A stretch of 64,000 nt of DNA from Combretum micranthum. Its lineage: Eukaryota > Streptophyta > Magnoliopsida > Myrtales > Combretaceae. Position 1 is the stretch's first letter, and each line of letters opens with the position of its first letter. Location: NCBI GenBank assembly GCA_024138025.1, contig JAMXBD010001403.1, forward strand, positions 310,001 to 374,000, read 5' to 3'. The position numbers were made by a program, and so were the translations under genes. The notes under the pieces were generated by a model that worked only from the letters and a program-made list of their open reading frames with translations, had not been told where the DNA came from and did not search any database. This document shows positions 59,131-64,000 of the stretch, one piece after another.

Positions 59131-60439
59131 TAAATTAATTTAATTAATCTAAATAAAATTATTATGATAATAAATTCTGTAATTTATGTTTTAGCTAAAA
59201 ATAATAGAAATATAACTTGAACTACTTATGTTATTAATGAAATGATATATAAAAAAAATAAATGAATAAATAAATAAATATTTTGATATTGACTTTATCA
59301 TTAAAATTTATTTTCGTAACCAATATTATCGCTTATATTATTACTAATATCACTAAAATTGTTAGTAGTAATATTAAAAATTATTATTAAGATTATTGAT
59401 ATTATCTAAATTAGTATTATTGATTTTGTTACTAAAACTATTAAATTGTTTTTGTAATTAAAATTATTTTTACTATTAGCAGTAATATTTAATATAATCA
59501 CCATTATCTTTAATACTAGTATTACTACTACTTTTATGAGTATCACTAATACTAAGATTAGTATTATATAAATACAAGATATGATTTTTGGTAATTAATA
59601 AAAATAAGATTTTCAAAATTAATAAAATAATCTTTATATATAAAGAAAATATACAATAATGGAAAATTCTAAGGCTTAATTTACGACCAATGTGATCTTT
59701 AAAAATTACAGGATAAGTATATAATATACACTGAGAAGAACCTACGAAAATTAAATAATAGAAGATTAGTAATAGTTACTATAATCCATTAACTAACAAC
59801 AATATAAAAGCAATGATAATATCAAATAAAAATAAATAACAAATAATACTTCTTACTATAAAAGTTAGAACCTTAAAAAGTCCTTAGAAATAATAGAAAC
59901 TTTATCAATATAGAATAGTAGATATTCACAAGAATTAGATTAAATTAATAGATATCGTAATAATTAAGTTTAATTTAAAAGTAGGTGATTAAAGTTAGCA
60001 CCCTTAATTTTAGGAAGACTTCTCTTACAGAAATAATCGTATAATAATAAATATATGTTATTCCATTCCATAGGAATATAAATCGGTTCTTGGACTACTA
60101 GTAGCTTATACAGCAATATAGCGAGGACCACAGGTGAGGGACTTTGACCTTATCATATTGTTTGTGCTTGTAGTTAGTTGCATTGATAATAACATATCAA
60201 ACTGAATTGCATGTGGGTTTGGGTAAATTGCATGCTGCTTGGTGTATGTGGGATTGCCAAAACACCTTATTATAATTAATAATTTCATTTCATTGTATGA
60301 TAACAATTGTATGGAGCATGTTGATGTTTGTCTGTAATTGTATGATCACCTTAAACCTGACTAAAAGCTTTTGACACCCTAAAAGAAAATGATCATGCAT
60401 TACACGATTTGCATAAATAGCATTTGAGCAAGTGGTACC

Positions 60440-60793
60440 TACTACGTGTTAGTATTTCGGCCTCTGATAATGCTTGGTTGACCTAGGCTAAAACTATTAG
60501 ATCAACGCAAGGTTACCTTTGAGCTATCGGTACTATAGGAACTACATGGTAAACGAAGGACGCCGCTTATAGTATTGCTTTGAAAGGACTAACACTTAGT
60601 GGAGTTTCTAAAGCAGAAAACAGGAAATGAGATTTAAGATATGATTAATTTAAAGATAATTAAAGTGAGTATTGCTGTATTCCTGTATGCTTAGTCTCTC
60701 CTGGGTAGGTGGGCCATAGCATTGTGATCCTTCAACCCGATGAGAGGAGTAAATCTCCATCCTGCTTTGGATTCTAGATCATCCAAGCTTGTA
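60440..60793 (+). promoter_or_regulatory. Conserved LTR module, copy in solo LTR C
   Basis: CTACTACGTGTTAG, ATGCTTGGTTG, GAAGGACGCCGCTTATAGTA, GACTAACACTTAGTGGAG, GTAAATCTCCATCCTG and AAGCTTGTAAT in the same order as 19785-20160 of element A. Confidence 0.6.
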
Positions 60794-61308
60794 ATGTACA
60801 TATGATTGATTGTTACATTGCATATGATTGGTAATTATACATGTTTGTTATTGTTTGATGTGTGGTTTGGTCAGGTTATCTCACTGAGCTGTGGTTCGCT
60901 CACCCCCAATAGTCTTTGTGCAGGTATAAAGTTAGCTGGGATTGGGTTAAGCATGAGTGAAGAGTGCTACATCAAAAGACCTTGCTGAAGATAGTTTCAT
61001 AGATTATATTGGTCTCAAAGAACAAATTAGATAAATGGTATAATTGATTAAGATCTTTTATTTTATAGGTTTGATCTCAATTTCATTATTTGGTAGGGGA
61101 TACCAATTCTCTACGGTTCTGGCAAACTAAGGAAAATCGGAATCCTTAGTATTTATATAATATATTAGTATGACTACATTACATGTACCAATTATATAAG
61201 ATAGAGTCTTGTAATATCTGACTTACAAGACGGTTCTCATATTACGGGTGCACATGTGGTATGATGACTACAGGATGATACTACTAGGCCCTATTTTGGG
61301 GCATGACA

Positions 61309-61792
61309 ATCCATCACCCTAATGCCTGTGGGTGCAGGCCTCAGCTCACTCTTAGCACTAGGTGGTAGATCTCTCTCAATCCACCCTCCATGTGCTGATC
61401 TAATCCATCTGCCATAATTAAAATCGAAGACATACTTTTATGCTTCAATTCTTCATCTCTTACCTTCTTTTTCATCCAATAACTCGGTTGTTATGCTCCT
61501 TTTATGAACAGTAGTCTGAATTGACTCCTGTACAACTCGATCCTGTACAGAAGTAGGACGCTGGAACTTACCTGCTATGTCAGGTATAATAGGTGGTTTC
61601 CTCATCAAAATGCGTCTGGAGTGGCTGCATCTACTAACCCGTGTAAGCATCAGGTCATCATCATAAGCTGCATCACCTCTCACCCAGATATGGTCTTGTC
61701 TAACATCGTGAGCATAAACTGCTCCTCTCCCAATAGCTACCCAGACTCTAAAATTTGGAGGATTTGGTCCCACAGATTTGGATGAGACTATG
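61309..61792 (-). pseudogene. Central part of the pre-gag ORF, B2
   Basis: Open from the LTR junction at 61792 to 61453 (about 112 codons): NFRVWVAIGRGAVYAHDVRQ, GDAAYDDDLMLTRVSRCSHS, RRILMRKPPIIPDIAGKFQR, DRVVQESIQTTVHKRSITTE, LLDEKEGKR. Then the same TGA and TAA as in B1, and KYVxDFNYGRWIRSAHGG to the atcca target. The N-terminal part lies beyond the inserted LTR, outside the window. Substitutions but almost no indels relative to B1. Confidence 0.8.
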
Positions 61793-62800
61793 TGTAAAGA
61801 CCCGACATACTCAATTTTCAAATTAAGCACATCAAGTCCCCAACCACGTATAACTCTTACGAATTATACGTAAGGTTCTTAAAAGAAGGTGTTTATGTTG
61901 AACATTGCTATCCGATTTTAAGTTATGAAATCGTTTAGTTAGATTTTTAGATAACTGGATTTAGCAGCGGAAAAATAAACTTTAATAAAAACATTTCTAC
62001 ATAAAAGCATTTCGAACTTTCACTATTACAAGTGGAAAAACTTTCACTTCGATAAATATAGAAAAGCTTATTTCAAAACTTGGGCACTAACAAGCCCTTA
62101 AATGAAAATACAAATTTATAAATAAATCCATATTTATAAAACAAAGCAAAGAAAAACAAAATACAAATATATCTCGGTCCTATCACATTTCACTCATCTC
62201 CCAAATCTTCAGAATCGCCCAAAACCCGGGACAAACATCATCACATCAATCATCATCACCATCACCATCAAACTCATCAACAACAATAAGAAGAACAACA
62301 ACATCAACAAGAACTCATCATCATCAACTTCATCAACATCGTCTTTATCAACAACAAAACCTGTAAAAAGAATGATAACAACAAGAATGAGCCGAAGCCT
62401 AGTACACAACAACACAATCACACACGGAGTGACACACGAGCTTAACTAAATGCAATGCATCAATCCACAAGTTATTATCTTTTCATTAAAATAAACAAAT
62501 CAACAATGGAGCACTCACACTCCAGAACAAGCCAATGGGAATCTGGGGGTCCTGAGTAACGCTCACGACGCTCAGGGGGTTGATATAAGCAGCCCGATTA
62601 CTTATATCTCCTAGATAACGTTACACTGAAAAGAAACAGTAATCTCATCCAGGGTTTATAGCCGTTACCCAACTCTACTTAGACTCAGTCCATAACATGA
62701 ATCTAGTTCACACGCTCCCATAAACGTTGAACTAAACTATGGTACTTCCTTCCAAGTTTAAGTAAATGTTACACTGTTACTATATTCCCTTCGATTACCC

Positions 62801-62948
62801 GCCGAGCCATGTCATTGCATCATGACAAGTGGCCTAAGTGCCTATTATAATTTGTCATTGCATCATGACAATCCGCCGAGCCAAATCATTGCATCATGAC
62901 AAGTGGCCTAAGCGTTTATTCTAACATTGTCATTGCATCATGACAAGT
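62801..62948. repeat. 74-bp tandem duplication in LTR D
   Basis: Two units, each starting GCCGAGCC and each containing CATTGCATCATGACA twice and GGCCTAAG once. The fragment at 8790-8840 has a single copy of this part. Confidence 0.8.
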
Positions 62949-63255
62949 TGTCGCTCCTCGGACCGGATTCAACGACTTAAAGCACAATCAACACTCATCA
63001 ATTATTAAGCCGAATTTAAGTCTTAAACAGTTTAGAATGCGTATCTTAAACATTCAACACGCAAGTTATTGCGTACCTTGAATATGAAATCCAAACATAG
63101 CCTTAGAAGGTTGATAAAAGCCAATCCAAAAGAATCAGAACCAAAACCAAAACCAAACATCTGTTTCAAGAAATTGAACTCACATAAGAACTTAATCTAG
63201 TACTCATTCATATTAAATGTAAACCATATCACAACCTATTATTCACATATCAATA

Positions 63256-63345
63256 TATATATATATATATATATACAAAACAATATATATATATACATAT
63301 AACAACACGTTACTCCCGTAACAATATATATATATATATATATAT
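63256..63345. repeat. TA microsatellites
   Basis: Three TA runs separated by short unique sequence that includes the small inverted repeat GTTAC-TCCC-GTAAC. Confidence 0.85.
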
Positions 63346-64000
63346 ACAGACAAAACAACATACTCCTCATGTTATTCGAAGATCACCCTAACACATTCAT
63401 TTAACCCCGTTATTTTTACTAACCCATTTTAGCTTAACCTTAGCCGAATTGATTAAAAGTTAGTTATTTAAGTGATTTACCAAGTCAAATTGATTAACCT
63501 TAGACATTTAATTCAAAAGCCAAGCCAAGTGGATTAAGCTTAAGAAATCTAGTTCATTTTAGTTTAATTGAGTTCATTAAGTCAAACTCATTAGAATTAA
63601 TCATTTAATCTAATTACTAAGCCAAAGTAATTAAACTAACTCAATCTAATTTATTTTAACTCATTCAAGTTCATTTAGTCAAGTTGAACTTAAGTTTGTT
63701 AACTAAGTTCATTTTATAACTAACTTCTAGATTTAATCTAATTATTTGTTAAATCTATAAATCTACTTAACCCATGTTTAATTACATGAATTAATTCACT
63801 TAACACATCAAATATCACTTATCTATCTCATTTTATCTCAAAAGATCCATTTCCTAAATAAAAACACATTTAACAAACAAAAACAAGTTTTTGACTTTGT
63901 TTTGAAAAGTGTTGCTGCTGGAAAGAGTCAAAATTTAAGCATCGATAAGTTTTGAATTTGTAAAAACTCAAAACATGAAAATTATATATCTCTTTTTAAC

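Larger units (their letters stand above)
56694..61308 (+). mobile_element. Complete solo LTR (C), 4,615 bp, inside the B2 pre-gag ORF
   Basis: TGTAATTCCCTTGATT to TTTTGGGGCATGACA, with exact 5-bp duplication atcca (56689-56693, 61309-61313). B1 has the empty site ggtatccatcaccc at 41958-41971. Contains a TATA box (58104-58113), a G homopolymer, an AAT microsatellite, a long AT-rich stretch (58600-60060) and the conserved module (60440-60793). No coding region; the frames at 57985-58237 are AC-rich low complexity. Confidence 0.95.
32573..61792 (-). mobile_element. Element B: Tekay-like chromovirus in tandem LTR-internal-LTR-internal form
   Basis: Two internal regions in the same minus orientation, B1 (36191-42944) and B2 (51432-61792), share one middle LTR (42945-51431, interrupted by a solo LTR); a third LTR fragment bounds the left (32573-36190). 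B1 has a perfect initiator-Met PBS next to the middle LTR and a polypurine tract next to the left LTR. B2 has a polypurine tract next to the middle LTR. B2 is cut at 61793 by another LTR, so its own 5' LTR is not in the window. Left flank taatc (32568-32572). Tandem form is best explained by LTR-LTR unequal recombination. Confidence 0.85.
61793..64000 (-). repeat. Start of another long gypsy LTR (D type), runs off the window
   Basis: Begins TGTAAAGACCCGACATAC at the exact point where B2 and B1 diverge (gagactatg/). This terminus aligns with the TGTCACGCCCCGAGGG ends of other LTRs, so it probably reads leftward. Related to 8679-9440. Holds imperfect CAT/CAA trinucleotide repeats (62236-62360), a 74-bp tandem duplication (62801-62948) and TA microsatellites (63256-63345). 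Left flank ctatg; the other end is outside. No gene seen. Confidence 0.75.

Noticed and set aside
62209..62421. Minus-strand frame rich in Asp, Leu and Met.
   Set aside because: Translation of imperfect trinucleotide repeats inside LTR D; no recognisable domain.
1..64000. CRISPR arrays, prokaryotic operons, tRNA or rRNA genes, or host plant genes.
   Set aside because: No regular spaced repeats, Shine-Dalgarno-led gene sets, rRNA motifs or non-transposon protein domains were recognised. All coding traces belong to retrotransposons.

Overview
The window is nuclear plant DNA made almost wholly of nested LTR retrotransposons. I see no host gene, no rRNA or tRNA gene and no prokaryotic feature. 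The evidence is several Ty3/gypsy chromoviruses with gag, protease, RT, RNase H, integrase and a C-terminal chromodomain, a primer-binding site matching plant initiator tRNA-Met (TGGTATCAGAGC), perfect 5-bp target-site duplications (TSDs), and one hAT-type non-autonomous element. The sequence is AT-rich and every coding region is broken. This fits intergenic heterochromatin of a seed plant; the species cannot be named from the sequence.

Layout. 15-5518: a compact Reina-like chromovirus (minus strand, LTRs of 542 and 530 bp) inserted in an older long LTR (1-14 plus 5519-8678). 8679-10119: an LTR fragment and a decayed reverse-transcriptase remnant. 10117-16783: three further long LTRs, one a complete solo LTR with TSD AGTGT. 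16784-32572: element A, a Tekay/Del-like chromovirus (plus strand) whose RT is split by a 4,959-bp solo LTR (24521-29479, TSD GTAAC). A's 3' LTR is cut after 321 bp by element B. 32573-61792: element B (minus strand), arranged LTR-internal-LTR-internal (B1 and B2 sharing the middle LTR). B1 carries a hAT MITE (36490-36953, 8-bp TSD). The middle LTR carries an inverted solo LTR (43551-48414, TSD ATAAT). B2 carries another solo LTR (56694-61308, TSD ATCCA). At 61793 B2 is cut by a further LTR that runs off the window.

How the parts work together. A and B share one plan: LTR of 3.6-3.9 kb, initiator-Met PBS, an extra ORF of about 300 codons before gag, a stem-loop leader, Gag with three zinc knuckles, a 106-112 bp intron-like segment exactly at the gag-protease junction, then protease, RT, RNase H, integrase and chromodomain, a polypurine tract and the 3' LTR. 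Unspliced RNA would end Gag just after the junction. Splicing would fuse Gag to Pro-Pol in frame. The extra pre-gag ORF and the junction intron are the two most interesting signals, because both recur in independently decayed copies.

History. Nesting gives a relative order of at least four layers. Four complete solo LTRs plus the tandem B array point to frequent LTR-LTR recombination, favoured by very long LTRs. About 50.9-56.6 kb shows a strong excess of tiny deletions against its paralogue and may be a poorly polished assembly stretch.
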